DNA of 64,000 nt from Pseudomonadota bacterium. GTDB taxonomy: Bacteria; Pseudomonadota; Alphaproteobacteria; Rhizobiales; Rhizobiaceae. Made by a program: the position numbers and the translations under genes. Position 1 is the stretch's first letter, and every line of letters starts with the position of its first letter. Under the pieces are notes generated by a model. It ran no database searches and was not told the DNA's origin. It was given only the letters and a program-made list of their open reading frames with translations. The stretch lies in contig JAEYDD010000075.1 of NCBI GenBank assembly GCA_023404095.1, forward strand, positions 378,947 through 442,946. The letters run 5' to 3'. Of the stretch, positions 32,383-41,150 are shown in pieces.

Positions 32383-33669
32383 ATGAAGGCGAGAAGGGGA
32401 ATCGTGGTGGAAGAGCGCGGATCGACAATCCGGTGGCTCATGACGCAGCTGTGGGACGAGCGCGTGCTGCTCGCAGCCGTCGTCTTCACCGCCTTCCTGA
32501 TGTGGCTGGGTGGGATTCCTGCCGGCTGGATTGCTTTTGCCGCCACGCTTCTGGTTCTTGCCGGCTTCGCCCGTACGGAAAGGCTGGAAGGTCCGCCAGC
32601 GGCTTCGGCAACACCGGCTATTCGGCCCGAAGCGGATACCTCCGAAACGCTGGATTCCATTGCCGCGCTCATCGATGCGCTCGACATGCCGGTGCTGATC
32701 GTCACGGCGGACGAAACTGTCCGGTTACAGAACCGGGCCGCCACAGTGCTTTTCGGTCCTATTCCACGCAATGCCGACCTCGCCGGGCGCATTCGCGCCC
32801 CGGGTATCCTCGACATGGCGCGCGACGTGATCGCGAGCGGTCAGGCAAAGGAGGTCGAGCATTCAGACCGGCTGCCTTCCGAAACAGTGTATATCGTCCG
32901 CGTCGCGCCAATGCAGGCGCTCGGCCAGCGGCTTGGGGGCACGCGCTACTTCCTCATTACCTTTCGCGACGTCTCGCAGGCGCGCCGGATCGACCGGATG
33001 CGCTCGGATTTCGTCGCCAATGCCAGCCATGAGCTGCGCACGCCGCTCGCATCCTTGAGAGGGTTCATCGAGACCATCCAGGGGCCGGCGCGAAACGATC
33101 AGGCCGCGCAGCAACGCTTTCTCGGCATCATGCACGAACAGGCGACGAGGATGAGCCGCCTGGTCGACGATCTGCTGTCGCTGTCGCGCCTCGAGATCAA
33201 GTCGCACGTCCCTCCGGACCAGATGGTGGAACTGGCGCCGCTTCTGGGACACGTTCGCGACAGCCTGCAACCCTTCGCCACCGAACTTGGCGTCGAGATC
33301 AGGCTCGGTCTGCCGGACGGCAAGGTCGAGGTTGCCGGTGACCGCGACGAGCTGATCGAGGTATTCGAAAACCTGATGGAAAATGCCTGCAAGTACGGCC
33401 AGGAGGGCGGGCGTGTGGAGGTGCGGCTCTCGGCGGACGAGGGTGGCCATCCGGAAGTCTCCGTCACCGATTTCGGCCCCGGCATTCCGCCAGAACATGT
33501 ACCCCGCCTGACCGAGCGCTTCTACCGCGTGAATGTCGAGGCCAGCCGCTCCAAGAAAGGCACCGGACTGGGTCTTGCCATCGCCAAGCACATCCTCACC
33601 CGCCACCGTGCGCGGCTGAGCGTGAAGTCCGAACTCGGCAAGGGAACGGTCTTTACCGTCAAGTTCTGA
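32383..33669 (+). CDS. phoR: phosphate-sensing histidine kinase PhoR
   Basis: About 428 aa. Two membrane helices (LLAAVVFTAFLMWLGGIPAG, then IAFAATLLVLAGF), a PAS-like domain, the H-box SDFVANASHELRTPLASLRG, N-box FENLMENACKYG, and G boxes VSVTDFGPGIPP and KGTGLGLAIA. The start is uncertain: ATG 32383 (GGAG upstream), ATG 32332 or GTG 32404/32407 are all in frame. First gene of the block phoR-pstSCAB-phoU-phoB; it phosphorylates PhoB when phosphate is scarce. Confidence 0.95.
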   Translation: MKARRGIVVEERGSTIRWLMTQLWDERVLLAAVVFTAFLMWLGGIPAGWIAFAATLLVLAGFARTERLEGPPAASATPAIRPEADTSETLDSIAALIDALDMPVLIVTADETVRLQNRAATVLFGPIPRNADLAGRIRAPGILDMARDVIASGQAKEVEHSDRLPSETVYIVRVAPMQALGQRLGGTRYFLITFRDVSQARRIDRMRSDFVANASHELRTPLASLRGFIETIQGPARNDQAAQQRFLGIMHEQATRMSRLVDDLLSLSRLEIKSHVPPDQMVELAPLLGHVRDSLQPFATELGVEIRLGLPDGKVEVAGDRDELIEVFENLMENACKYGQEGGRVEVRLSADEGGHPEVSVTDFGPGIPPEHVPRLTERFYRVNVEASRSKKGTGLGLAIAKHILTRHRARLSVKSELGKGTVFTVKF

Positions 33670-33695
33670 CACATAAGACGGCAGAGACGTCGTCC

Positions 33696-33720
33696 TGAAA
33701 TAATTATGTGAATTATTTCA
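33696..33720. terminator. 10-bp perfect palindrome after phoR
   Basis: TGAAATAATT and AATTATTTCA around a five-base loop. The A/T-rich stem is weak as a terminator. It may instead be a protein site upstream of pstS. Confidence 0.4.
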
Positions 33721-33730
33721 ATGCATTAGA

Positions 33731-33759
33731 CTGTCACAAATGTTTCGTGAAAGTGACAT
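33731..33759 (+). promoter_or_regulatory. putative Pho box upstream of pstS
   Basis: CTGTCACAAATGTTTCGTGA followed by AAGTGACAT. It contains the CTGTCA half-site of the alphaproteobacterial PhoB box and an inverted TGTCAC/GTGACA pair (33732-33737, 33753-33758). It lies about 100 bases before pstS, after the phoR stop. Confidence 0.6.
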
Positions 33760-33859
33760 AAAAGCTATGACGATCGGGCGCTAGACAGGGGCCGCTGATC
33801 GACGTCGGTCATGAACGACCGCGCCGCACCCACACAAGCCCATAACGGGAGAACTTCAG

Positions 33860-34894
33860 ATGAAATCTCTTAAACTCACCGTAGCCGCTCTGGTCGCTTC
33901 GGTTGCCTTCGTAGGCGCTGCCGCTGCGCGTGACCAGGTCCAGATCGCTGGCTCCTCCACGGTCCTGCCCTATTCCAAGATCGTTGCCGAGACTTTCGGC
34001 GAGACCTTCGGCGACTTCAAGACGCCGGTCGTAGAATCCGGCGGCACGGGCGCCGGTCTGAAGGAATTCTGCAAGGGTGTCGGCGAAGACACGATCGACA
34101 TCGCCAATGCATCGCGCCAGATCAAGGAATCCGAGCTGGAAGCCTGCAAGGCAGCCGGCGTGACCGACGTTCAGGAAGTCAAGATCGGCTATGACGGCAT
34201 CGTCTTCGCAACCGACTCCGGCAACCCGGACATCGCTTTCGTTCCGGCCGACCTCTACAAGGCTCTCGCTGCCGAAGTCGTCGTCGACGGCAAGCTCGTC
34301 GCCAACCCCTACAAGAAGTGGTCCGAAGTGAATTCGGCTCTCCCGGATGTCGCGATCGCCGCCTACATCCCGGGCGAAAAGCACGGCACCCGCGAAGTCT
34401 TCGAAGAGAAGATGCTTGCCCAGGGCTGCAAGGACGCCGGCGCAGCCGACGCCATCAAGGCTGCCGTTTCCGACGAGAAGGAGCAGCATGCCAAGTGCGT
34501 CGCCGTCCGCAAGGATGGTCTGGCCGTAGACATCGACGGTGACTATTCCGAAACCCTCGCCCGCATTGCCGCCAACAAGACCGGCGTCGGCGTATTCGGC
34601 CTGTCCTTCTACGAAAACAACGCCGACAAGCTGAAGGTTGCAACCGTCAGCGGCGTCACCCCGTCGGTCGAGACCATCTCCTCGGGTGAGTACCCGGTTT
34701 CCCGTCCGCTGTTCTTCTACGTCAAGAAGGCGCATCTCGGCGTGGTCCCGGGCCTGAAGGAATTCGTAGAGTTCTTCGTATCGGACCAGATGATCGGCCC
34801 CGACAGCCCGCTGGCTGAATACGGCCTCGTCGCTGCTCCGGACGCCGAGCGCGAAGAAATCCGCGCCGCCGTCGAAGCCGGCAAGAGCATGTAA
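33860..34894 (+). CDS. pstS: phosphate-binding protein PstS
   Basis: 344 aa. Signal peptide (TVAALVASVAFVGAAAA), then DQVQIAGSSTVLPYSKIVAE with the phosphate-contacting Ser/Thr loop, VESGGTGAGLKEFCKGVGED and PGEKHGTREVFEEKM. Periplasmic receptor of the high-affinity phosphate transporter. It is preceded by a Pho box and followed by a strong hairpin, which would give more PstS than PstC/PstA. Confidence 0.97.
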   Translation: MKSLKLTVAALVASVAFVGAAAARDQVQIAGSSTVLPYSKIVAETFGETFGDFKTPVVESGGTGAGLKEFCKGVGEDTIDIANASRQIKESELEACKAAGVTDVQEVKIGYDGIVFATDSGNPDIAFVPADLYKALAAEVVVDGKLVANPYKKWSEVNSALPDVAIAAYIPGEKHGTREVFEEKMLAQGCKDAGAADAIKAAVSDEKEQHAKCVAVRKDGLAVDIDGDYSETLARIAANKTGVGVFGLSFYENNADKLKVATVSGVTPSVETISSGEYPVSRPLFFYVKKAHLGVVPGLKEFVEFFVSDQMIGPDSPLAEYGLVAAPDAEREEIRAAVEAGKSM

Positions 34895-34898
34895 GAAA

Positions 34899-34938
34899 AA
34901 CGAAAACCGGCGCAGACTTGTCTGCGCCGGTTCTCGTT
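34899..34938 (+). terminator. intercistronic hairpin pstS-pstC
   Basis: AACCGGCGCAGA (34905-34916) pairs perfectly with TCTGCGCCGGTT (34921-34932) around CTTG, and the stem can extend outward. There is no T-run, so it is more likely an mRNA-stability or attenuation element than a full stop. Confidence 0.65.
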
Positions 34939-34976
34939 ACCGCACCGAATCCGCATGAGGCGGCTGGGAAAAACGC

Positions 34977-36458
34977 ATGAGCACGACGCTTCTAATCGGC
35001 ATTCTCCTCGCAATTGCCGCGGTGGCCTACACTCTCGGTCGCATGCGGGCAAACGCCGTGGCTGGGGGGAAGTCTTCCGCGCTTCACTCTCGACCCAACT
35101 ATTACGGCGCCTATGTGGCGCTCGCGGCATTCCTGCCGCCCCTGATCCTCGTCGCCGCCTGGCTGGCGATCAGCCCCTTCATTGTCAATTCTTCGGTCCG
35201 CGATACCTTCCCGGATGAGGTCAAGGCTCAGTCGCCCGCACAACAGAGCCTCGCCTTCGGGATGGTCACCACGATTGCCCGGGGTCTGCCACAGCTGACG
35301 GAGGAGGAGCTTCGCAGCATCCAGCAGGATCCTTCCACCTTGCAGTCGGTCTTCGCCACCAAGGGTGTCGCAGTCGCCGCCGAGGCGCGGCCTTACATGC
35401 TGGAATCGGCGGCAACGCTGAACGGCATGACACAGACGAGCCGGCTGGCGCTTGCGGCCGTTGCCATCGCCCTGTCGCTCGCCGGCGCCTTCTTCTCGCT
35501 GCGAGCCGTCGCACCGCGTTTTCGCGCCCGCAACAAGGTCGAGCGCGTCATTCTCGGGGCGCTTTTGCTGGCCTCGTCGATCGCCATCCTGACGACGATC
35601 GGCATCGTCGCCTCGATGCTGACCGAGGCGCTGCACTTCTTCACCATGGTGCCGGCGCACGAGTTCTTTTTCGGTACCGTCTGGGATCCGCGCTTCGCCG
35701 GCGCTGGTGCGACCTCCAGCGGGCAGTTCGGCCTCATTCCGCTTCTTGCCGGCACGCTCTACATCGGTTTCGTCGCCATGCTGGTCGCCGTTCCGGTCGG
35801 TCTGTTCGCCGCCATCTACATGGCCGAATACGCGACCCCGCGGATGCGGTCGCTGGCAAAACCGCTGCTGGAAGTGCTGGCCGGCATTCCGACGATCGTC
35901 TACGGCTTCTTCGCCCTGGTCACGGTCGGCCCGTTCCTGCGGGACATCTCCGCCCAGCTCAACGGGCTGGCGACCGGTAACTACGCCAACTTCATTCAGG
36001 CGCAGAGCGTCATCACGGCCGGCATCGTCATGGGCATCATGCTGATCCCCTACGTCTCGTCGCTGTCGGATGACATCATTACGGCCGTGCCGCGCGCCCT
36101 GCGCGACGGATCGCTCGGTCTCGGCGCCACGCGCTCCGAGACGATCAAGCGGGTGATCCTGCCGGCCGCCCTGCCAGGGATCGTCGGCGCACTGCTGATG
36201 ACCGCCTCGCGCGCCATCGGAGAAACCATGATCGTCGTTCTCGCCGCCGGCGTCGCCGCCCGCATGCAGATCAACCCGTTCGAGCCGATGACGACCGTGA
36301 CTGTCAAGATCGTCAACCAGCTGACCGGCGACCTTGAATTCACCTCGCCGCAGACGCTGGTGGCCTTTGCGCTCGGCATCACCCTCTTCTGCATAACGCT
36401 CGCGCTCAACATCTATGCGCTCTACATCGTTCGCAAGTACCGGGAGCAGTACGAATGA
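34977..36458 (+). CDS. pstC: phosphate ABC permease PstC
   Basis: 493 aa, longer than the usual 300-330 because of an N-terminal extension with two membrane helices and a periplasmic loop (rhizobial type). The permease core begins near residue 200; the ABC-coupling EAA-like loop is DGSLGLGATRSETIKRVILP. Inner-membrane half of the PstCA channel. Its stop overlaps the ATG of pstA by four bases. Confidence 0.96.
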   Translation: MSTTLLIGILLAIAAVAYTLGRMRANAVAGGKSSALHSRPNYYGAYVALAAFLPPLILVAAWLAISPFIVNSSVRDTFPDEVKAQSPAQQSLAFGMVTTIARGLPQLTEEELRSIQQDPSTLQSVFATKGVAVAAEARPYMLESAATLNGMTQTSRLALAAVAIALSLAGAFFSLRAVAPRFRARNKVERVILGALLLASSIAILTTIGIVASMLTEALHFFTMVPAHEFFFGTVWDPRFAGAGATSSGQFGLIPLLAGTLYIGFVAMLVAVPVGLFAAIYMAEYATPRMRSLAKPLLEVLAGIPTIVYGFFALVTVGPFLRDISAQLNGLATGNYANFIQAQSVITAGIVMGIMLIPYVSSLSDDIITAVPRALRDGSLGLGATRSETIKRVILPAALPGIVGALLMTASRAIGETMIVVLAAGVAARMQINPFEPMTTVTVKIVNQLTGDLEFTSPQTLVAFALGITLFCITLALNIYALYIVRKYREQYE

Positions 36459-37777
36459 CCGACATCGTTTCTCAGGCTTCCGGTCAGGTGGTCTCTGCTG
36501 CACCGCCGCGCCGCGACATCGGCATCCGTCGTCGCTACGCCGCCGAACGCCGCTTCCGCTTCTACGGCATGGCGGCAATCGCCTTCGGTCTCGCGTTTCT
36601 GTTCATCCTGCTCTGGACTGTCGTCAGCAAGGGCTACACCGCGTTCCTGCAGACGGAGATTACCCTGCCGATCACGTTCTCCGAACAGTTGATCGACCCC
36701 GGCAACAAGCGCGAGAGTGATCCGAAGGTGCTGCAGACGGCCAACTATCCGCTGCTCGTCCGTAACGCCCTCGCCGAGAAGCTCGGCGTCGCCTCGAGCG
36801 ACCGCGCAGCGCTTCGCCAGGTTTCCGGGCTTTTTTCCGACAGTGCCCGCGTCACGCTGCGCGACATGGTGGTCTCCGACCCGTCGATCATCGGCAAGAC
36901 GCTGCCCGTGACGGTGCTCGCCAGTGCCAATATCGACAGCGCCTTCAAAGGTCAGTTCGACTTGACCGTCGATGAAGGCAGCCGCAAGGTCTCCGATCAG
37001 CAGCTCGGCTGGATGAATACGCTCGCCGAAGAAGGCGTGCTCGCCAAGGGCTTCAACACGGGCCTGTTCGTCAACGGCAATTCCAGCCGCCCGGAAGCTG
37101 CCGGTCTCGGCGTGGCGCTGGTGGGGTCGCTCTACCTGATGGGTATCGTGCTGGTGCTCTCGCTTCCGATCGGCGTTGCCGCTTCGATCTATCTGGAAGA
37201 GTTCGCGCCGAAAAACCGGCTGACGGATCTTATCGAGGTGAACATCAACAACCTCGCTGCCGTTCCTTCGATCGTCTACGGTCTGCTCGGCCTTGCGGTG
37301 TTCATCAATTTTGCAGGCCTGCCTAGGTCCGCGCCGCTCGTCGGCGGCCTGGTGCTGACCCTGATGACGCTGCCAACCATCATCATCGCCACGCGCGCGG
37401 CGCTCCGCGCCGTCCCGCCGTCGATCCGTTCGGCAGCACTCGGACTGGGGGCGTCCCGCATGCAGACGATCTTCCATCATGTCCTGCCGCTTGCGATGCC
37501 CGGCATTCTGACCGGCACGATCATCGGTCTGGCCCATGCGCTCGGCGAGACCGCGCCCCTGCTTCTGATCGGCATGGTCGCCTTCGTCGCCAACGTGCCC
37601 GCCACGCCGCTCGATCCTTCGACCGCGCTGCCGGTACAGATCTACATGTGGGCAAACGAGGCGGAGCGTGCCTTCGTGGAACGGACCTCGGGTGCGATCA
37701 TCGTGCTGCTCGCATTCCTGATTATCATGAACCTTGGCGCCATTCTGCTGCGGCGTCGTTTCGAACGCCGTTGGTAG
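36455..37777 (+). CDS. pstA: phosphate ABC permease PstA
   Basis: 440 aa, also with a long N-terminal part holding one helix and a periplasmic region, then six core helices and a coupling loop SIRSAALGLGASRMQTIFHH. Works with PstC and PstB to import phosphate. Overlaps pstC by four bases; pstB begins 14 bases later. Confidence 0.96.
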   Translation: MTDIVSQASGQVVSAAPPRRDIGIRRRYAAERRFRFYGMAAIAFGLAFLFILLWTVVSKGYTAFLQTEITLPITFSEQLIDPGNKRESDPKVLQTANYPLLVRNALAEKLGVASSDRAALRQVSGLFSDSARVTLRDMVVSDPSIIGKTLPVTVLASANIDSAFKGQFDLTVDEGSRKVSDQQLGWMNTLAEEGVLAKGFNTGLFVNGNSSRPEAAGLGVALVGSLYLMGIVLVLSLPIGVAASIYLEEFAPKNRLTDLIEVNINNLAAVPSIVYGLLGLAVFINFAGLPRSAPLVGGLVLTLMTLPTIIIATRAALRAVPPSIRSAALGLGASRMQTIFHHVLPLAMPGILTGTIIGLAHALGETAPLLLIGMVAFVANVPATPLDPSTALPVQIYMWANEAERAFVERTSGAIIVLLAFLIIMNLGAILLRRRFERRW

Positions 37778-37791
37778 TGGGGTATTAGAAG

Positions 37792-38607
37792 ATGAACATC
37801 ATGACAGAAGCCGCGACCGAGGAAGCGCTGGAAAAGAAGATGAACACCGTTCCCCTGAAGATGGTCGGCAAGGACGTTTCCGTCTATTACGGCGACAAGC
37901 GCGCCCTGTACGACGTGAACCTCAATGTCCGCGAGAACACCGTGACTGCACTGATCGGTCCGTCCGGCTGCGGCAAGTCCACGTTCCTGCGCACACTCAA
38001 TCGCATGAACGATACGATTGACGGTTGCCGCGTCACCGGCCTGATCACGCTTGACGGCGGCGATATCTACGATCCGGCGATCGATGTGGTGGAACTGCGC
38101 GCCCGTGTCGGCATGGTCTTTCAGAAGCCGAACCCGTTCCCGAAGTCGATCTACGAGAACGTCTCCTACGGTCCTCGCATTCACGGTCTGGCCAGGACGA
38201 AGGCCGAGCTGGACCAGGTGGTGGAGCAGAGCCTGCAGAAGGCTGGCCTCTGGAACGAGGTGAAGGACCGCCTGCATGAATCCGGTACCGGCCTCTCGGG
38301 CGGCCAGCAGCAGCGCCTGTGCATCGCGCGGGCCGTCGCCGTCAGCCCGGAGGTGATCCTGATGGACGAGCCCTGCTCGGCGCTCGACCCGATTGCGACC
38401 GCCAAGGTCGAGGAACTGATCCACGAACTGCGCGCGAACTTCACGATCGTCATCGTCACGCACTCGATGCAGCAGGCCGCGCGCGTTTCGCAGCGCACCG
38501 CCATGTTCCACCTCGGCAATCTCGTCGAGGAGAACGACACTGACAAGATGTTCACCAATCCTGACGACCAGCGCACTCAGGACTACATCATGGGCCGCTT
38601 TGGCTGA
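37792..38607 (+). CDS. pstB: phosphate ABC ATPase PstB
   Basis: 271 aa. Walker A GPSGCGKST near residues 56-64, Q-loop VFQKPNPFPKSIYENVSYGP, signature LSGGQQQR, Walker B VILMDEPCSALDP. The usual PstB residues are all present. Drives phosphate import; also passes the transport state to PhoR through PhoU. Confidence 0.97.
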   Translation: MNIMTEAATEEALEKKMNTVPLKMVGKDVSVYYGDKRALYDVNLNVRENTVTALIGPSGCGKSTFLRTLNRMNDTIDGCRVTGLITLDGGDIYDPAIDVVELRARVGMVFQKPNPFPKSIYENVSYGPRIHGLARTKAELDQVVEQSLQKAGLWNEVKDRLHESGTGLSGGQQQRLCIARAVAVSPEVILMDEPCSALDPIATAKVEELIHELRANFTIVIVTHSMQQAARVSQRTAMFHLGNLVEENDTDKMFTNPDDQRTQDYIMGRFG

Positions 38608-38666
38608 CGCATGCTGTCGTCAGCAGCGCGGCCCGGCGCATCTGCGCCAGTTGAGGAAACAGAGAC

Positions 38667-39380
38667 ATGTCATCGACCCATATCGTTTCGATCTACGACG
38701 AAGAACTGAAGTATCTGGCCCGCCGCATCTCGGAGATGGGGGGGACTGCCGAGCAGATGGTCGGCGACAGCGTCCGCGCGCTTGTCGATACCGATGCGGC
38801 GCTGGCCCAGAAGGTCATTTCCGAGGACGTCGTCCTCGACAATGCCGAGCGTCAAATCAATGAAAAGGCGATCATCACCATTGCCAAGCGCCAGCCGATG
38901 GCCGCCGACCTGCGCGAGATCATGGGCGCGATCCGCATCGCCGCGGAACTCGAGCGCGTCGGCGACCTCGGCAAGAACACCGCCAAGCGCGTGATCGCCG
39001 TCCAGAGCTCGGGCATGCCGCGCAAGCTGGCCCGCGGTCTCGAGCACCTGGCCGAACTGGCGCTGATGCAGCTGAAGGAAGTGCTCGACGTCTACGCCTC
39101 GCGCAACATCGAGAAGGCGAAGGAAATCCGGGAACGCGACGACGAGATCGACGCGATCTACACCTCGCTGTTCCGCGAGCTCCTGACCTACATGATGGAG
39201 GACCCGCGCAACATCACCCCCTGCACGCATCTCCTGTTCTGCGCCAAGAACATCGAGCGTATCGGCGACCATGCGACCAACATCGCCGAGACGATCTTCT
39301 ACATGGCGACCGGCGCGCAGCCGGAAGGCGAACGTCCAAAGGACGACAATACAACCTCCGTCGGCGCAGTGCAGGAGTAG
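38667..39380 (+). CDS. phoU: phosphate regulator PhoU
   Basis: 237 aa, two three-helix repeats with the metal-binding ELERVGDLGKNTAKR and the second-repeat NIERIGDHATNIAE. Negative regulator that links PstSCAB to PhoR and restrains uptake. Between pstB and phoB as in most proteobacteria. Confidence 0.96.
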   Translation: MSSTHIVSIYDEELKYLARRISEMGGTAEQMVGDSVRALVDTDAALAQKVISEDVVLDNAERQINEKAIITIAKRQPMAADLREIMGAIRIAAELERVGDLGKNTAKRVIAVQSSGMPRKLARGLEHLAELALMQLKEVLDVYASRNIEKAKEIRERDDEIDAIYTSLFRELLTYMMEDPRNITPCTHLLFCAKNIERIGDHATNIAETIFYMATGAQPEGERPKDDNTTSVGAVQE

Positions 39381-39424
39381 CAGGCCCCGGCCGGCCTGAA
39401 AACCAGACCAGGAGTTGGCAAGGA

Positions 39425-40108
39425 ATGGTTCCAAAGATTACCGTGGTCGAAGACGAGGAGGCGCTGAGCGTTCTCCTGCGCTACAACCTCGAGGCCGAAG
39501 GCTTCGAGGTGGATACGATCCTGCGCGGTGACGAAGCCGAGATCAGGCTTCAGGAGCGGCAGCCGGATCTTCTGATCCTCGACTGGATGCTGCCCGGCGT
39601 GTCCGGCATCGAGCTGTGCCGGCGGCTGCGCCAGCGCTCCGAAACCGAGCGGCTGCCGATCATCATGCTGACGGCGCGCGGCGAAGAGAGCGAGCGGGTA
39701 CGCGGCCTGGCGACCGGTGCCGACGATTACGTGGTCAAGCCGTTCTCCACGCCGGAACTGATGGCGCGGGTAAAGGCGATGCTGCGCCGCGCCCGCCCCG
39801 AGGTCGTCTCGACGCTGCTGAAGTGCGGCGACATCGAGCTCGACCGGGAGACGCACCGCGTTCACCGTCGTTCGCGCGAGGTCCGCCTCGGCCCGACCGA
39901 GTTCCGCCTGCTGGAGTTCCTGATGTCCGCGCCGGGACGCGTCTTCTCGCGCTCGCAGTTGCTCGACGGCGTCTGGGGTCACGACATCTATGTCGACGAA
40001 CGCACCGTCGACGTCCATGTGGGCCGCCTGCGCAAGGCGCTCAATTTCTCCAACATGCACGATGTCATCCGCACGGTGCGCGGTGCGGGATATTCGCTTG
40101 AGACCTGA
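39425..40108 (+). CDS. phoB: phosphate response regulator PhoB
   Basis: 227 aa. Receiver domain with the acidic pair VVEDEEALS, phospho-acceptor Asp in LLILDWMLPGVSG (near residue 53) and Lys in VKPFSTPEL; C-terminal OmpR-type winged helix (LGPTEFRLLEFLMSAPGRVF, TVDVHVGRLRKAL). Activates the Pho regulon at boxes such as the one before pstS. Confidence 0.97.
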   Translation: MVPKITVVEDEEALSVLLRYNLEAEGFEVDTILRGDEAEIRLQERQPDLLILDWMLPGVSGIELCRRLRQRSETERLPIIMLTARGEESERVRGLATGADDYVVKPFSTPELMARVKAMLRRARPEVVSTLLKCGDIELDRETHRVHRRSREVRLGPTEFRLLEFLMSAPGRVFSRSQLLDGVWGHDIYVDERTVDVHVGRLRKALNFSNMHDVIRTVRGAGYSLET

Positions 40109-40137
40109 CGCCGGCGAACGATCAGCGTCAAGAGAGC

Positions 40138-40180
40138 GGAAACGAAAAACGGGCCTTGATGAGGCCCGTTTTTCGTTTCC
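40138..40180. terminator. bidirectional terminator phoB/gcrA
   Basis: An 18-bp perfect stem (40138-40155 with 40163-40180) around TTGATGA. T-rich and A-rich flanks lie inside the stem on each side. It lies between convergent phoB and gcrA. Confidence 0.9.
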
Positions 40181-40212
40181 GGTAATTGCTCGCTTTTGAG
40201 CGGGTGTGCCGC

Positions 40213-40731
40213 TCAACGCATCCGCCGACGCTCGGCAGACGGCTGATATGCCAGGCGCTGGTGATAGGTGCAGTAGGGCGAGTTGTCCGGAGACTCGTTG
40301 CCGCAGAAGTGGAAATCGTCCTTCAGAGGATCGCCGTTCGGCCATTTGCAGGTGCGCTCGGTCAGCTGGGTCAGCTCAAGATTGCGAGACATCGGCACGA
40401 CGACGTTGGAAATGACCCGGCTGACCGGCTCTTCGTCGTACTCGAAGGCGACCTCTTCCTTGATGACGGTGGCGCCGGCCGGACGGGTGACCGTGCGGGT
40501 GGCGACGCGCGCGGTGAAGGTCGCCGGACGGGCAGGGGCTGCCGGACGCTTCGGACGTGCCGCCGTCGGAGCGCCGCCGGCCTTTGCGCGGCCGGGCAGG
40601 GCAAGGCGGTGGACCTTGCCGATGACGGCATTGCGGCTGACCCCGCCGAGCTGTGCTGCGATCTGGCTGGCACTCAGTCCTTCGGACCAAAGCTTCTTGA
40701 GCTTTTCGACCCGCTCGTCTGTCCAGTTCAT
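40213..40731 (-). CDS. gcrA: cell-cycle regulator GcrA
   Basis: 172 aa. N-terminal DNA-binding MNWTDERVEKLKKLWSEGLS, then ASQIAAQLGGVSRNAVIGKV; an Ala/Pro/Arg linker; C-terminal RpoD-interacting part with RTCKWPNGDP and HFCGNESPDNSPYCTYH. This is the known GcrA layout. It binds sigma70-RNA polymerase and activates promoters with CcrM-methylated GANTC. Its own upstream interval is packed with such sites. Confidence 0.96.
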   Translation of the reverse strand: MNWTDERVEKLKKLWSEGLSASQIAAQLGGVSRNAVIGKVHRLALPGRAKAGGAPTAARPKRPAAPARPATFTARVATRTVTRPAGATVIKEEVAFEYDEEPVSRVISNVVVPMSRNLELTQLTERTCKWPNGDPLKDDFHFCGNESPDNSPYCTYHQRLAYQPSAERRRMR

Positions 40732-40733
40732 CT

Positions 40734-40986
40734 GAATCGCCTCCGTTCCGGGCTTCGCTGCCGAGAATCCATTCTCGCTGCCCCGAATGGCTCCGGAGCA
40801 CGAAACGCCTTGATACTGTTGGTGACTAGTTCCGCCGCATGCAGTCTAGTAATTGGCTTTTAACCTACTGACAGGGGGACTCTGTGACAAGAGTCGCCGG
40901 AATCCGCCCGAATCGATTTTCCAGTTTTCCCCAACTTGCTCGTCGGGTGTGACTCACTTGCGACAGTTCCATCAGCGTCGTGAATC
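40734..40986. promoter_or_regulatory. GANTC (CcrM) site cluster at gcrA
   Basis: Eight GANTC sites at 40734, 40765, 40878, 40891, 40900, 40910, 40951 and 40982, in the interval upstream of gcrA. The expected number in such a length is about one. CcrM methylates this sequence and GcrA reads it. Confidence 0.75.
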
Positions 40987-41031
40987 CTCACGTAGCGGCA
41001 AATTGAGGCAGATTGAGCGCGGCGACTTTTG

Positions 41032-41060
41032 TTGACATCACCCCGCGAAATGCCGATAGT
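41032..41060 (+). promoter_or_regulatory. promoter of argD-argF
   Basis: TTGACA (41032-41037), 17 bases, GATAGT (41055-41060). It is overlapped by hairpin sequences: CGAAATGCCG with CGGCATTTTCG (41046-41055/41079-41089) and TGCCGCC with GGCGGCA (41060-41066/41077-41083), followed by TTTTCGATTTT. That may stop transcription arriving from upstream. Confidence 0.6.
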
Positions 41061-41150
41061 GCCGCCGCCGCCGTAAGGCGGCATTTTCGATTTTCCCGAG
41101 GCGATCCCGGGATCCTGATTTCCGCATCCGCTGCGAAGGAGATACGCGCC

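Noticed and set aside
34992..36578. 528-codon open frame antisense to pstC
   Set aside because: pstC is certain by motifs; the antisense frame is a high-GC shadow with no domain.
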